From: an uncultured Acetobacteraceae bacterium
Lineage (GTDB): Bacteria > Pseudomonadota > Alphaproteobacteria > Acetobacterales > Acetobacteraceae
Assembly (NCBI GenBank): GCA_903877125.1
Contig: CAIRCM010000136.1
Span: 34,712 to 98,711, forward strand
Reading direction: 5' to 3'
DNA: 64,000 nt
Part shown: piece by piece, positions 26,388-33,982 of the stretch
Position numbering within the stretch: position 1 is the stretch's first letter
How the letters are laid out: every line of letters begins with the position of its first letter
Program-made: the position numbers and the translations under genes
Notes under the pieces: model-generated
What the model saw: the letters and a program-made list of their open reading frames with translations, nothing else
What the model was told of the DNA's origin: nothing
Databases searched by the model: none

Positions 26388-26438
26388 ATTGAGGATCGTC
26401 GGTAACAACAAATAAATGGACCATTGGACCAGACCCAT
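26337..26438 (-). CDS. Small hydrophobic peptide, 33 residues, at the repeat junction
   Basis: ATG 26438 is preceded by GGAGGGAACA on the reverse strand, a near-perfect ribosome site. The product begins MGLVQWSIYLLLPTILN and ends with ADRLRPRT, the MFS C-terminal tail. It could form one transmembrane helix, residues about 5-27. Its second half comes from the left copy of the 68-bp repeat and its first half from the inserted DNA. It lies 37 nt downstream of the DUF2442 gene on the same strand, so may be its third cistron. It may also be an accidental reading frame; no function is claimed. Confidence 0.35.
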   Translation of the reverse strand: MGLVQWSIYLLLPTILNCGSLGAVIADRLRPRT

Positions 26439-26475
26439 TGTTCCCTCCGACAGAAGACAAAGGCCACGGCGGAAA

Positions 26476-26766
26476 CTATCGACCAACGCTCCGCCACCCG
26501 GCGGAACCGGCTGGTGCCCGAGCACCGGCCAACAGCCCCTCGGTGCTCAGGTCCTCATCCAAGTCGGGCCAATGGATGCCGTAACCCGCGCCGGCCAACT
26601 CCCAATGCGCGCGCTGGGTGGGGGTCGCCGTTTCCAGTCTTGGGTACCAAGCGAGCGGCACGATGATGGTGCGGCCATCCATCAGGAAGACCGACAACTC
26701 ATCATCCGTCACCGCGACATCGCGCACCCGGATGTCCGCGCTTTCAGAGCGAGCCGAAAAACTCAC
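26476..26766 (-). CDS. DUF2442 family protein, partner of the DUF4160 gene
   Basis: 96 residues from GTG 26766, which overlaps the DUF4160 gene by 23 nt; a longer frame starting at 26820 lies inside that gene. The core is ADIRVRDVAVTDDELSVFLMDGRTIIVPLAWYPRLETAT, matching DUF2442 (a beta-rich domain), then WELAGAGYGIHWPDLDEDLS. DUF2442 genes are repeatedly found beside DUF4160 genes and are thought to form a toxin-antitoxin-like pair; that is family-level knowledge, not shown here. The last 15 residues (GARAPAGSAGWRSVGR) are unusual and may be read-through into unrelated DNA. Confidence 0.78.
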   Translation of the reverse strand: MSFSARSESADIRVRDVAVTDDELSVFLMDGRTIIVPLAWYPRLETATPTQRAHWELAGAGYGIHWPDLDEDLSTEGLLAGARAPAGSAGWRSVGR

Positions 26767-26983
26767 GCCACGCCTCCAACAGTCTTGGCTCCAACTCTCG
26801 AACCAGCCGCAGGATAGCACTCAATTCGCGCCCGGCAAATCCAGCATTGCTTGCCAGCCGAACCGGCGCGAGCCATACCTTCGCGGATGCGCCGCCCTTA
26901 TCGAGGTGTACGTGCGGGGATTCATTGGGTTCGTGGCTCCAGAAATAAATCCGGAAACCGTCGATTCGTGCGATCGTTGGCAT
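26744..26983 (-). CDS. DUF4160 family protein, putative toxin-antitoxin partner
   Basis: 79 residues from ATG 26983 (MPTIARIDGFRIYFWSHEP), chosen over ATG 27004 because homologues begin at MPTI and GGACGA precedes it. The core FWSHEPNESPHVHLDKGG-like segment, then VWLAPVRLASNAGF and ELSAILRLVRELEPRLLEAWREFF, matches DUF4160. It overlaps the DUF2442 gene by 23 nt, so the two are translationally linked. The pair lies inside a 746-bp insert bounded by a 68-bp direct repeat. A toxin-antitoxin role is the prevailing hypothesis for the pair and remains unproven. Confidence 0.8.
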   Translation of the reverse strand: MPTIARIDGFRIYFWSHEPNESPHVHLDKGGASAKVWLAPVRLASNAGFAGRELSAILRLVRELEPRLLEAWREFFGSL

Positions 26984-27065
26984 CGATTTCGTCCGTAACG
27001 GCATTCGCTTTGCGCCAGCGCATGGCCAACCCCGCCGAACCGCATCTGGAAACCCCGCGCGCGGC

Positions 27066-27133
27066 CTCCTGTTGACCGCCCATTATGTCCGTGGCCGCAG
27101 GCGATCCGCAATCACCGCGCCCAGCGAGCCGCA
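27066..27133. repeat. 68-bp direct repeat, right copy (MFS gene 3' end)
   Basis: Covers the last 17 codons of the MFS gene and the following 17 nt. It is 66/68 identical to 26320-26387. The 746 bp between equivalent points hold the DUF4160/DUF2442 genes, so this pair of repeats marks the edges of the inserted DNA. Confidence 0.92.
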
Positions 27134-28282
27134 GAGCATCAACGCCGCCATGCCGCGCGGGGTGCCGTCGGTCAGCAGGCCCACGAACAGCCCGCTGGTG
27201 GCGCCAAGCGAGAACTGGAACAGCCCCATCAGGGCCGAAGCGCTGCCGGCATGCGCGCCGTGCCGCGACAAGGCGCCGACGGAGGTGTTGCCGTTGCTGA
27301 AACCCTGGCAGCTCAACGCCAGCACCAGGGGGGCGACGGTCAGTGGCAGGATGTGCACGCCTGCGAAGGCCAGCACCGCCGAGGTCGCGGTGGCGCAGAG
27401 GGAAATGCGGGCAATGATCGTCAGCATCCGCGACAGACCAAGGCGGGGCAGCAGACGTGCGTTGATCTGCGACCCCGCGATCAACCCGCACGAGCAGAGT
27501 CCGAAAATCAGCGCGAACCCGGACGGTGACATCCCGTAGCCCTGGATGAACACCGGCGCCGATCCGGCGAGATAGGCGAACATGCAGAAACTGCCGGACC
27601 CGCCCATAGCCGCGTGGGTGATGAAGGTCCGCTCCCGGAGAATCAGCCTGTATCGGTCGAGCTGACCCCAGATGCCGAGTTTCACGCGACGCGATGCGGG
27701 CAGCGTTTCCGGCAGGACCCGCCAAGCCAGGAGGGAGCATGTGGCGCCGTAGATCGCCAGCACCAGGAAAATGGCTCGCCAATGGGCCACCATCAGCAAC
27801 AGCCCGCCAAGACTAGGCGCGAGAATGGGCGCCACGCCCACCACCAACATCAGCCGCGACATCAGCACCGCGGCGCTCTGCCCGGTCGCGAGATCGCGCA
27901 CCATCGCGCGCGCGATCACCATGCCGGCCGAAGCCCCGAATGCCGCCAGCGCTCGGAAAACAGCCAGGAACCCCAGGCTGGGCGCAAGGGCGCAGCCAAG
28001 GGTCGCGAGCGCGAAAATGCCGGTGCCCACCATCAGCGGGCGTCGGCGGCCGAAACGGTCGGATAGCGTGCCCTGGGTGACCTGACCAATCGCCAGCCCC
28101 GCGAACCAGGCCGCGAGCGTGAGCTGCGCGGTGCCGGATGCGGTGCCAAAGGAAGCCTCGACCGCCGGAAAGGCCGGCAGGTACATATCGGTCGCGGCGG
28201 GACCGATGGCGATGAAAAAGCCAAGCAGGCGAGGGAGCCAGGCTGGCATTGTCGGGGTGGTGTGCGGGGCGGCGGAACTCAT
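27083..28282 (-). CDS. MFS multidrug efflux transporter, Bcr/CflA type
   Basis: Inner-membrane proton-coupled exporter of 399 residues with 12 predicted transmembrane helices. The pattern MYLPAFPAVEASFGTASGTAQLTL followed by QVTQGTLSDRFGRRRPLMVG (the MFS loop 2-3 motif) and ALAAFGASAGMVIARAMVRDL is characteristic of the Bcr/CflA drug-resistance subfamily. ATG 28282 leaves about 12 residues before helix 1; ATG 28345 is an alternative with a weak AAGG nearby. Its 3' end is the source of the 68-bp repeat. Originally it would have been joined to the amidotransferase-like gene by a short gap, with its stop just before that gene's ribosome site. Confidence 0.88.
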   Translation of the reverse strand: MSSAAPHTTPTMPAWLPRLLGFFIAIGPAATDMYLPAFPAVEASFGTASGTAQLTLAAWFAGLAIGQVTQGTLSDRFGRRRPLMVGTGIFALATLGCALAPSLGFLAVFRALAAFGASAGMVIARAMVRDLATGQSAAVLMSRLMLVVGVAPILAPSLGGLLLMVAHWRAIFLVLAIYGATCSLLAWRVLPETLPASRRVKLGIWGQLDRYRLILRERTFITHAAMGGSGSFCMFAYLAGSAPVFIQGYGMSPSGFALIFGLCSCGLIAGSQINARLLPRLGLSRMLTIIARISLCATATSAVLAFAGVHILPLTVAPLVLALSCQGFSNGNTSVGALSRHGAHAGSASALMGLFQFSLGATSGLFVGLLTDGTPRGMAALMLCGSLGAVIADRLRPRT

Positions 28283-28374
28283 GCGGGCGTCGCTATACGG
28301 CCGTGCGCCGAATTGCGCGAGTGCTTCGTTGACAAGGGCGGGCATTTTGCCTTAGTCCGCGCCCTCCGGTGATC

Positions 28375-28460
28375 GGAGGGGTGCCCGAGTGGCTAAAGGG
28401 GGCGGACTGTAAATCCGCTGGCGTACGCCTACGTTGGTTCGAATCCAACCCCCTCCACCA
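28375..28460 (+). tRNA. tRNA-Tyr (anticodon GTA)
   Basis: Class II tRNA with a long variable arm. The acceptor stem GGAGGGG (28375-28381) pairs with CCCCTCC (28450-28456), followed by A and an encoded CCA (28458-28460). The anticodon loop reads CTGTAAA with GTA as anticodon. The T arm is GTTGG-TTCGAAT-CCAAC. The variable arm is long, as in tRNA-Tyr of bacteria. The gene lies divergent from the MFS gene and ahead of the ABC exporter. Confidence 0.96.
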
Positions 28461-28518
28461 ATCCCCCGGATTCAATCGCGTGTCGAAGGCCAGGGATCGC
28501 TGTCCGGAGTTGTCCGCC

Positions 28519-29271
28519 ATGACCCCCGCGCCGCCAGCGCTCGAAACCCGCGCACTATCGAAGACCTTCGTGCGTCCGGCGGTCGATGCCCTCAACCTGT
28601 TGGTCCATCCCGGAGAATTCTACATCTTGCTCGGCGCCAACGGCGCGGGCAAAACCACCACCCTTCGCATGATTGCCGGCCTGTTGCCGCCGGACAGCGG
28701 CGACATCTTCGTGCATGGCACCGATGCGCGGGCCGACCCGCTGGGCGCCAGACGGAAGATGGCCTGGTTGTCGGACGAACCGATGATCTACGAAAAACTG
28801 TCGCCGCTCGAGTATCTCGATTTCGTCGCCGGACTCTGGGGCGTGCCGCGCGCCGTGTCGCGTCCCCAAGGTGCGGCGCTGCTCGACATGCTCGGCCTCG
28901 CCCCGTATGGGCGCGACCGATGCGAGAGCCTGTCGAAAGGCATGCGCCAGAAAGTCGCGCTGGCCGGGGCGCTGGTGCACGACCCCAAACTGATCATTCT
29001 CGACGAACCGCTGACCGGCCTGGACGCCGGGTCCGCCCGTGTCGTCAAAGCCGCGCTGCGGGACCGGCTGGCGGAAGGGGCCGCGGTGATCATGACCACG
29101 CATATCCTGGATGTCGCCGAACGGATGGCGGATCGGATCGGGGTGATCGACCAGGGACGGCTGATCGCCGAGGGCACGATGGCGGAATTGCGCCGGCAGG
29201 CGAACACGGGAGAGGCCAGTCTGGAGGATGTATTTCTCAGTCTGATCGCCCCTCAGACACCGGACGCCTGA
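28519..29271 (+). CDS. ABC-2 type exporter ATP-binding protein
   Basis: 250-residue cytoplasmic ATPase. Walker A is GANGAGKTTTLR, the signature region is ESLSKGMRQKVALAGALVHDP, and Walker B is LIILDEPLTGLD; MTTHILDVAERM is the H-loop. The LSKGMRQ signature and D-loop context fit exporters of the drug/polysaccharide or sodium (NatA-like) ABC-2 group. ATG 28519 follows GGAG at 28506-28509; a longer frame beginning at 28369 overlaps the tRNA and is rejected. It overlaps its permease by one base (29269-29271). Substrate unknown. Confidence 0.92.
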   Translation: MTPAPPALETRALSKTFVRPAVDALNLLVHPGEFYILLGANGAGKTTTLRMIAGLLPPDSGDIFVHGTDARADPLGARRKMAWLSDEPMIYEKLSPLEYLDFVAGLWGVPRAVSRPQGAALLDMLGLAPYGRDRCESLSKGMRQKVALAGALVHDPKLIILDEPLTGLDAGSARVVKAALRDRLAEGAAVIMTTHILDVAERMADRIGVIDQGRLIAEGTMAELRRQANTGEASLEDVFLSLIAPQTPDA

Positions 29272-30779
29272 TGCAACCCGCCGGCATCGTCTGGTTCGCG
29301 GCCCACGAGGCTCGGCTTGCCTGGCGCGATTGGCGGTTGTTGAGCGGACGGGGCCGCGGCATGTTGGTCGCTCTCGCCTTGGCGTTTGTGCTGCTGCATG
29401 CGATCGCCGGCCTGATTATGCATCCCGCACCCGATCTCGCCATTCATCCGACCAAGGACGCCTTGGTGATGATCGTCAGCACGCTGGTGCTGTCGTGGTC
29501 GCTGATGCTGTCGCAGGCACTGGAACTGGTAACCCGAGCGTTTTACGCGCGCGGGGACTTGGAACTGATTTTGTCGTCGCCGGTCGAGGTCTGGCGGTTG
29601 TTCGCCGTGCGGATCGTCGCCATGGCCGTGACGTTGGCCACGATGTCGCTTGCGATCGCGGCACCCTTCATCGATGTGCTGGCATGGCGCGGGGGGGCGC
29701 GCTGGCTGGCGCTTTACCCCGAGGTGATGGCGCTGGCGACGTTCGCGGTGACTGTGGCGATCGTCGCCGTCGTCGCGATGCTCCGCACGTTCGGCCCGAA
29801 ACGGACACGGGTGATCGCCCAGATCGCATCGGCTTTCATCGCCGCGATCTTCGTCGTCATCCTGCAGATCGGCGCGATTCGTTCGTTAGGTGTCGCGGAT
29901 CGGATGAGGTTCCTCAGTTCCCCGTCCGTGCAGGCGAATCTCCCCGATCCCGAAAATCCGGTTTGGGGTCTTGGCTACGCGGCGATGGGATACCCGGTTT
30001 CGCTGGGCATTCTGGTCGGCGCGGCCGTACTCGCCCTTTTGGTGGTCATTGCGATCTATGCGCCACGCTTTCATCGCTATGTGCTGGCGGCCGGCGATAT
30101 CGCGCACCAACGCGGCGCGCGCGGCGGGGACGGCTTCGGCCCGGCGTCGTCGCCGGCCCAGGTGCTGCGTCGGAAGGAATGGGCGCTTCTCCGCCGCGAC
30201 CCCTGGCTGGTGTCGCAGACTTTGGTGCAACTCCTGTATCTCATGCCGGCGGGTTATGCGCTGTGGCGCGTCTTTTCAGTTCATATCGGTGCGGTGGCGG
30301 TGGTCGTGGTGCCGGTCCTGGTGACCGTGTCGGGACAGTTCGCCGGCGGCCTCGCTTGGCTCGCGATCTCCGGAGAGGACGCGCCGGATCTGATCGGCAC
30401 CGCGCCCGTGCCGGCCTCGCTGGTGGTTCGGGCAAAGTTTGAGGCGACGGTGGGCGGCACGCTGGCGGTGTTCGCCCCGTTTCTGCTGGTCCTGCTGACG
30501 CTGGCACCGCGGGGGGCGCTCGCCGCGACCGCCGGGATCGTTCTGGCGGCAGGCTCGGCGACGGCGATCCAGTACTGGTATCGTCTGCAGGCGACCCGCG
30601 GCCGCATTCGACGCCGGCAGACCGCGTCCCGGTTGACGACCTACACCGAGGCGATCGTGTCCATGAGCTGGGCCGGCGCGGCGGCGATCGCGGTGGCGAA
30701 CATCTGGCTGGCTTTCGTTCCTGCGATCGTGGCCCTATTGGTGCTGGCAATGGCCCGGTGGCTGAGGCCTCGGATTTAG
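29271..30779 (+). CDS. ABC-2 type exporter permease
   Basis: 502-residue integral membrane protein with about 12 hydrophobic segments; it begins MQPAGIVWFAAHEARLAWRD. Between residues about 275-305 there is a hydrophilic loop (RGARGGDGFGPASSPAQVLRRKEW) that divides two membrane halves, the RRKEW being typical of ABC-2 permeases such as the YtrC-like and NatB-like groups. ATG 29271 overlaps the ATPase stop by one base, so the two form an exporter. The longer frame from 28434 is an out-of-frame extension through the ATPase gene. The last gene before a CoA-transferase, 10 nt downstream. Confidence 0.87.
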   Translation: MQPAGIVWFAAHEARLAWRDWRLLSGRGRGMLVALALAFVLLHAIAGLIMHPAPDLAIHPTKDALVMIVSTLVLSWSLMLSQALELVTRAFYARGDLELILSSPVEVWRLFAVRIVAMAVTLATMSLAIAAPFIDVLAWRGGARWLALYPEVMALATFAVTVAIVAVVAMLRTFGPKRTRVIAQIASAFIAAIFVVILQIGAIRSLGVADRMRFLSSPSVQANLPDPENPVWGLGYAAMGYPVSLGILVGAAVLALLVVIAIYAPRFHRYVLAAGDIAHQRGARGGDGFGPASSPAQVLRRKEWALLRRDPWLVSQTLVQLLYLMPAGYALWRVFSVHIGAVAVVVVPVLVTVSGQFAGGLAWLAISGEDAPDLIGTAPVPASLVVRAKFEATVGGTLAVFAPFLLVLLTLAPRGALAATAGIVLAAGSATAIQYWYRLQATRGRIRRRQTASRLTTYTEAIVSMSWAGAAAIAVANIWLAFVPAIVALLVLAMARWLRPRI

Positions 30780-30789
30780 GGAGTTCGCC

Positions 30790-32010
30790 ATGTCGGTATC
30801 TGCCCACGGCCCCTTGGCCGGCGTAAAGGTCGTCGCCTGCTCAACCGCGCAGGCGGGAACAGTGCCCTACATGCTGATGGCCGATCTGGGCGCCGAGGTG
30901 ATCAAGATCGAGGTGCCGAACGGCGGCGACACATCGCGCACCAACAGCGTGCTGCCGGGCATGCCCAGCACGTATTTCGAAACCAACAATCGCGGCGTGA
31001 AGAGCGTCACGCTGAATCTGAAGGCGCCGGAGGGGCAGGAGATTCTGCGCCGTCTCGTGGCTCAGGCAGATATTTTCGGACAGAACTTCCGGCCCGGCGC
31101 GGCCGAGAAAAACGGGTTCGGGTATGAGGATCTGAAGAAGGTCAATCCTCGGTTGGTTTATATGTCGATCTCCGGATACGGGCCGAAAGGCCCGCATGCC
31201 GACCTGCCCGGGACGGATTCCATGGCGCAGGCGCTGGGCGGCATCGCCGAGGCCTATTCCTCGCCGGGCCAGCCCTTGCGTAACGGGATCGTGTCGGTGG
31301 CCGATGAGACCTGCGCGATCCTCGCCTTTGGCGGCGCTTTGGCGGCGCTGACGCACGCGCGCGCGACGGGTGTCGGCCAAAAAGTCGATTGTTCGCTGCT
31401 GGGCGGGCAGATCCGGTTGATGGGATGGACCCTGACGACCACCATGTGGCGCGATGCGAACCCGGTGACAGGTCAGGCGCGCATCACCGGCACCGCCGAC
31501 CGGCCGGGCATGAGCGCCAGTTTTAACGACCGCGACGGCAAGCCGCTGGTCTTTCAATTGAATGGCAACCGGGTCTGGAAGACGGCGATGACCGCCCTGG
31601 GCTTTTTCGCCACGCTGGAGGAAGCGGGCTTCGCCGATCTCGGCGTGATCATCGGGTCCGACGAAAAGCGCTCGGCTTTATTGCGGATTCTGGACGGGCT
31701 GTTCGCCACGGGGTTGCGCGACGATTGGGTGGAACGGCTGCGCGGCGCCGATATCGTCGCCGCACCGATCAATACGCTGCTGGAGGCATCGAATGATCCG
31801 GATGTGCTCGCGAACGGCTATGTGACCGAGGTCGAGTATCCCAAGCACGGCAAGACGCTGAAAGTACACGGCTCGCCTTGGCATTTCTCGGAAACGCCGG
31901 CGAAGATCGGGATCGCGCCGGAGCTGGGGGCGCACAACGAGGAAGTCCTGGCGGGGCTGGGATATTCGGCGGCGGAGATCGCTGCGTTCCGCGAGCGGAA
32001 GGTGGTTTGA
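30790..32010 (+). CDS. Family III CoA-transferase (CaiB/BaiF)
   Basis: Cytoplasmic enzyme of 406 residues that moves CoA between acyl groups. MLMADLGAEVIKIEVPNGGDTSR is the N-terminal hallmark, and the catalytic aspartate is expected in GIVSVADETCAILAFGG near residue 173, followed by GVGQKVDCSLLGG. The middle region YMSISGYGPKGPHADLPG is also conserved. Acceptor and donor are not determined. It starts 10 nt after the exporter permease gene. A second, distinct member of the family is encoded at 42409. Confidence 0.9.
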   Translation: MSVSAHGPLAGVKVVACSTAQAGTVPYMLMADLGAEVIKIEVPNGGDTSRTNSVLPGMPSTYFETNNRGVKSVTLNLKAPEGQEILRRLVAQADIFGQNFRPGAAEKNGFGYEDLKKVNPRLVYMSISGYGPKGPHADLPGTDSMAQALGGIAEAYSSPGQPLRNGIVSVADETCAILAFGGALAALTHARATGVGQKVDCSLLGGQIRLMGWTLTTTMWRDANPVTGQARITGTADRPGMSASFNDRDGKPLVFQLNGNRVWKTAMTALGFFATLEEAGFADLGVIIGSDEKRSALLRILDGLFATGLRDDWVERLRGADIVAAPINTLLEASNDPDVLANGYVTEVEYPKHGKTLKVHGSPWHFSETPAKIGIAPELGAHNEEVLAGLGYSAAEIAAFRERKVV

Positions 32011-32013
32011 TGG

Positions 32014-33978
32014 TCAGGACGGCAGAACGGCTGTCCTGACGTCACGCCACCCGACGCACGTTCCGCCGATCTCGCCCGTGAAGAAATCGTAAAACTCCTC
32101 CAGCCAGCGCAGGAAGGTCTCCAGATCATTCTGTGTTCGCACATACGGCGTATTGCCCGGCTCCAGTGACGGACTGTGGTAGCTCAAAACGAAGACGACA
32201 TGTCCGGCCGCCCTCATGAAACGTACCAGGCGTTTGGCCTCCTCGATCCGGATGCCCTCCGGTGTCAGTTTGATCCGTTCGAGCAACCCGAGCCGTGAAA
32301 TGACAGATGGCAGGCGCACCCGCTCGCTGGCCCGGCTGAACGCCGCCGAGGTAAACGCCGGCCGTAACCGCGCCCCTCGGCCGACCAGCGAGGCCGATAA
32401 CGGAAGCTCCAGCAGCGTTTGCTCCTGGTCGCACCAAAAGGGATGTGAGGAGAACTGACGAAAGTCCGGCCCACTCTGGTCGCCGAAATTCCACAGCGGC
32501 ACGACACTGGTGTCCGCTTCGTAGCCTAGCTGGCGCAGGATACTGCCGGTGTTCGGGCCAACGCCGTAGCGCCCAGCCCGAAAAATGCGCGGCGCGGCAC
32601 CAAACGAATTCTCCAATTCGCCAGTCAGCGCTTGAATTTTCGCGAATTCCAGCGCGAGGGGCAGATTGCCTTGATAGCTGTTGCGGGGTGAGACGCGCTC
32701 CACGAAAGGTGGCGTCACCCAAGGGTGCAATTGCGAACCGATTTCGCAATGACCGCCTTGCAGCAATTCCTTCAGCGGCGCCCGGCCCTCATCCTGCGAA
32801 GCGATGGGGTGATCGACCATATAGATAGGCACCACATGATATCGCTCGAAAACGCGATGCGCCAAATGTTGCGACCGCATCGAGGTCACGTCGGTCGATG
32901 CCAGCGACAGCGGCAGGGTCCAATCGAAGTCCTCCTCCGCGTCGATCGTGGTGACCAGCATCGGCCGCTGGATTCTTGTTACGTCGGCGCGCCGGTGCTT
33001 TGTCCGGTCGGTGATCGACGCGGCGGGATAGGCAAGTTGTGCCTCATCGCTGGGGCGTCCATTCGCGCCCGTGTCCTCGGCGTTCCGCCTGTGATTGGAT
33101 CGATCGAACAGCCGTGCCGCATTGCGGCGCAGGTGCAGAACCCGCTCCGGCATGGCGGAAACCACCAGGTGCACCCCGTTGCGGATGGACGGCGCATCCA
33201 CCCAAGCGCGCCAGAACAACCGCCGGGCGGTCGGCAATTCACGCTCGTACAGGGCTTTGAGCCCGAATCCAAAGACGATTTCGTTGCGCTTCTTTTGGAT
33301 CACCGAGGCTGGCAGATGGAGTTTCCGGCCCAGATCTTCAACGTTGAACAGCGACGCCTTCATGAACCGGTCGGCGTTCGACGAGATGCCGATGCCCCTG
33401 ATGTAATGCACCAGGATTTGCTGGCAGGTGACGATCCGCCAGGGGGATGCGGCGACCTGGACCCAGAAGTTGTAGTCCTCGACGCTGATCAGTTCACGGG
33501 CCTCATTGAAGCCGCCGATGGACTCGAAGGCTTCCCGCCGAATCAGAACGGATGAGTTGATGATCCAGTTCTGGTCCCACATCATCTCGAACGTGAGCTC
33601 ATCCGCAACGATCGTGTTACGATGATCCGGCAGGCAGTGAATCAGCCCCACCGAGGGGTCGGAACCAAGCTGCAACTGCGCCGCGAGTTTCCCGGGTTGC
33701 CAAATATCGTCGGCGTCGAGCAATGCCAGCCAGGTTCCTTTCGCTTCCCGAGCACCGACGTTGCGCGCGGACGCCGGGCCACCGTTCTCCTTGCGGATCA
33801 AGCGCACGGGCGGCGGCATCGCGGCGACGATCTCGGCGGTGCGATCCTTCGATCCATCGTCGATCACCAGGATTTCCAGCGGCCGATGCGTTTGCGCCAG
33901 CGCGCTGTCGATCGTGCGGACAATATAGGCAGCGGCGTTATAGGCCGGGATGATGACGGAAACGGTATCGTCGGCCAC
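32014..33978 (-). CDS. Glycosyltransferase family 2 fused to a polysaccharide-deacetylase-like domain
   Basis: 654-residue protein with two domains. Residues about 1-240 are a GT-A family 2 transferase: VSVIIPAYNAAAYIVRTIDSAL, IDDGSKDRT, and LLDADDIW with the nucleotide/metal DxD-like site. Residues about 340-650 start MLVTTIDAEEDFDWTLP and include FRAGRYGVGPNTGSILRQLGY and VLSYHSPSLEPGNTP, resembling the WalW-like polysaccharide deacetylases. It is the last gene of the leftward polysaccharide operon, overlapping the previous gene by a 4-nt spacing. Fusion of the two activities is uncommon and suggests coupled glycosylation and deacetylation of a surface polymer. Function is inferred. Confidence 0.82.
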   Translation of the reverse strand: MADDTVSVIIPAYNAAAYIVRTIDSALAQTHRPLEILVIDDGSKDRTAEIVAAMPPPVRLIRKENGGPASARNVGAREAKGTWLALLDADDIWQPGKLAAQLQLGSDPSVGLIHCLPDHRNTIVADELTFEMMWDQNWIINSSVLIRREAFESIGGFNEARELISVEDYNFWVQVAASPWRIVTCQQILVHYIRGIGISSNADRFMKASLFNVEDLGRKLHLPASVIQKKRNEIVFGFGLKALYERELPTARRLFWRAWVDAPSIRNGVHLVVSAMPERVLHLRRNAARLFDRSNHRRNAEDTGANGRPSDEAQLAYPAASITDRTKHRRADVTRIQRPMLVTTIDAEEDFDWTLPLSLASTDVTSMRSQHLAHRVFERYHVVPIYMVDHPIASQDEGRAPLKELLQGGHCEIGSQLHPWVTPPFVERVSPRNSYQGNLPLALEFAKIQALTGELENSFGAAPRIFRAGRYGVGPNTGSILRQLGYEADTSVVPLWNFGDQSGPDFRQFSSHPFWCDQEQTLLELPLSASLVGRGARLRPAFTSAAFSRASERVRLPSVISRLGLLERIKLTPEGIRIEEAKRLVRFMRAAGHVVFVLSYHSPSLEPGNTPYVRTQNDLETFLRWLEEFYDFFTGEIGGTCVGWRDVRTAVLPS

Positions 33979-33982
33979 GGTG

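Noticed and set aside
28369..28518. Upstream extension of the ABC ATPase frame
   Set aside because: It would read through tRNA-Tyr; the ATG at 28519 has a suitable ribosome site.
28434..29270. Upstream extension of the exporter permease frame
   Set aside because: It is an out-of-frame reading of the ATPase gene with Arg/Pro-rich sequence; the permease begins at 29271.
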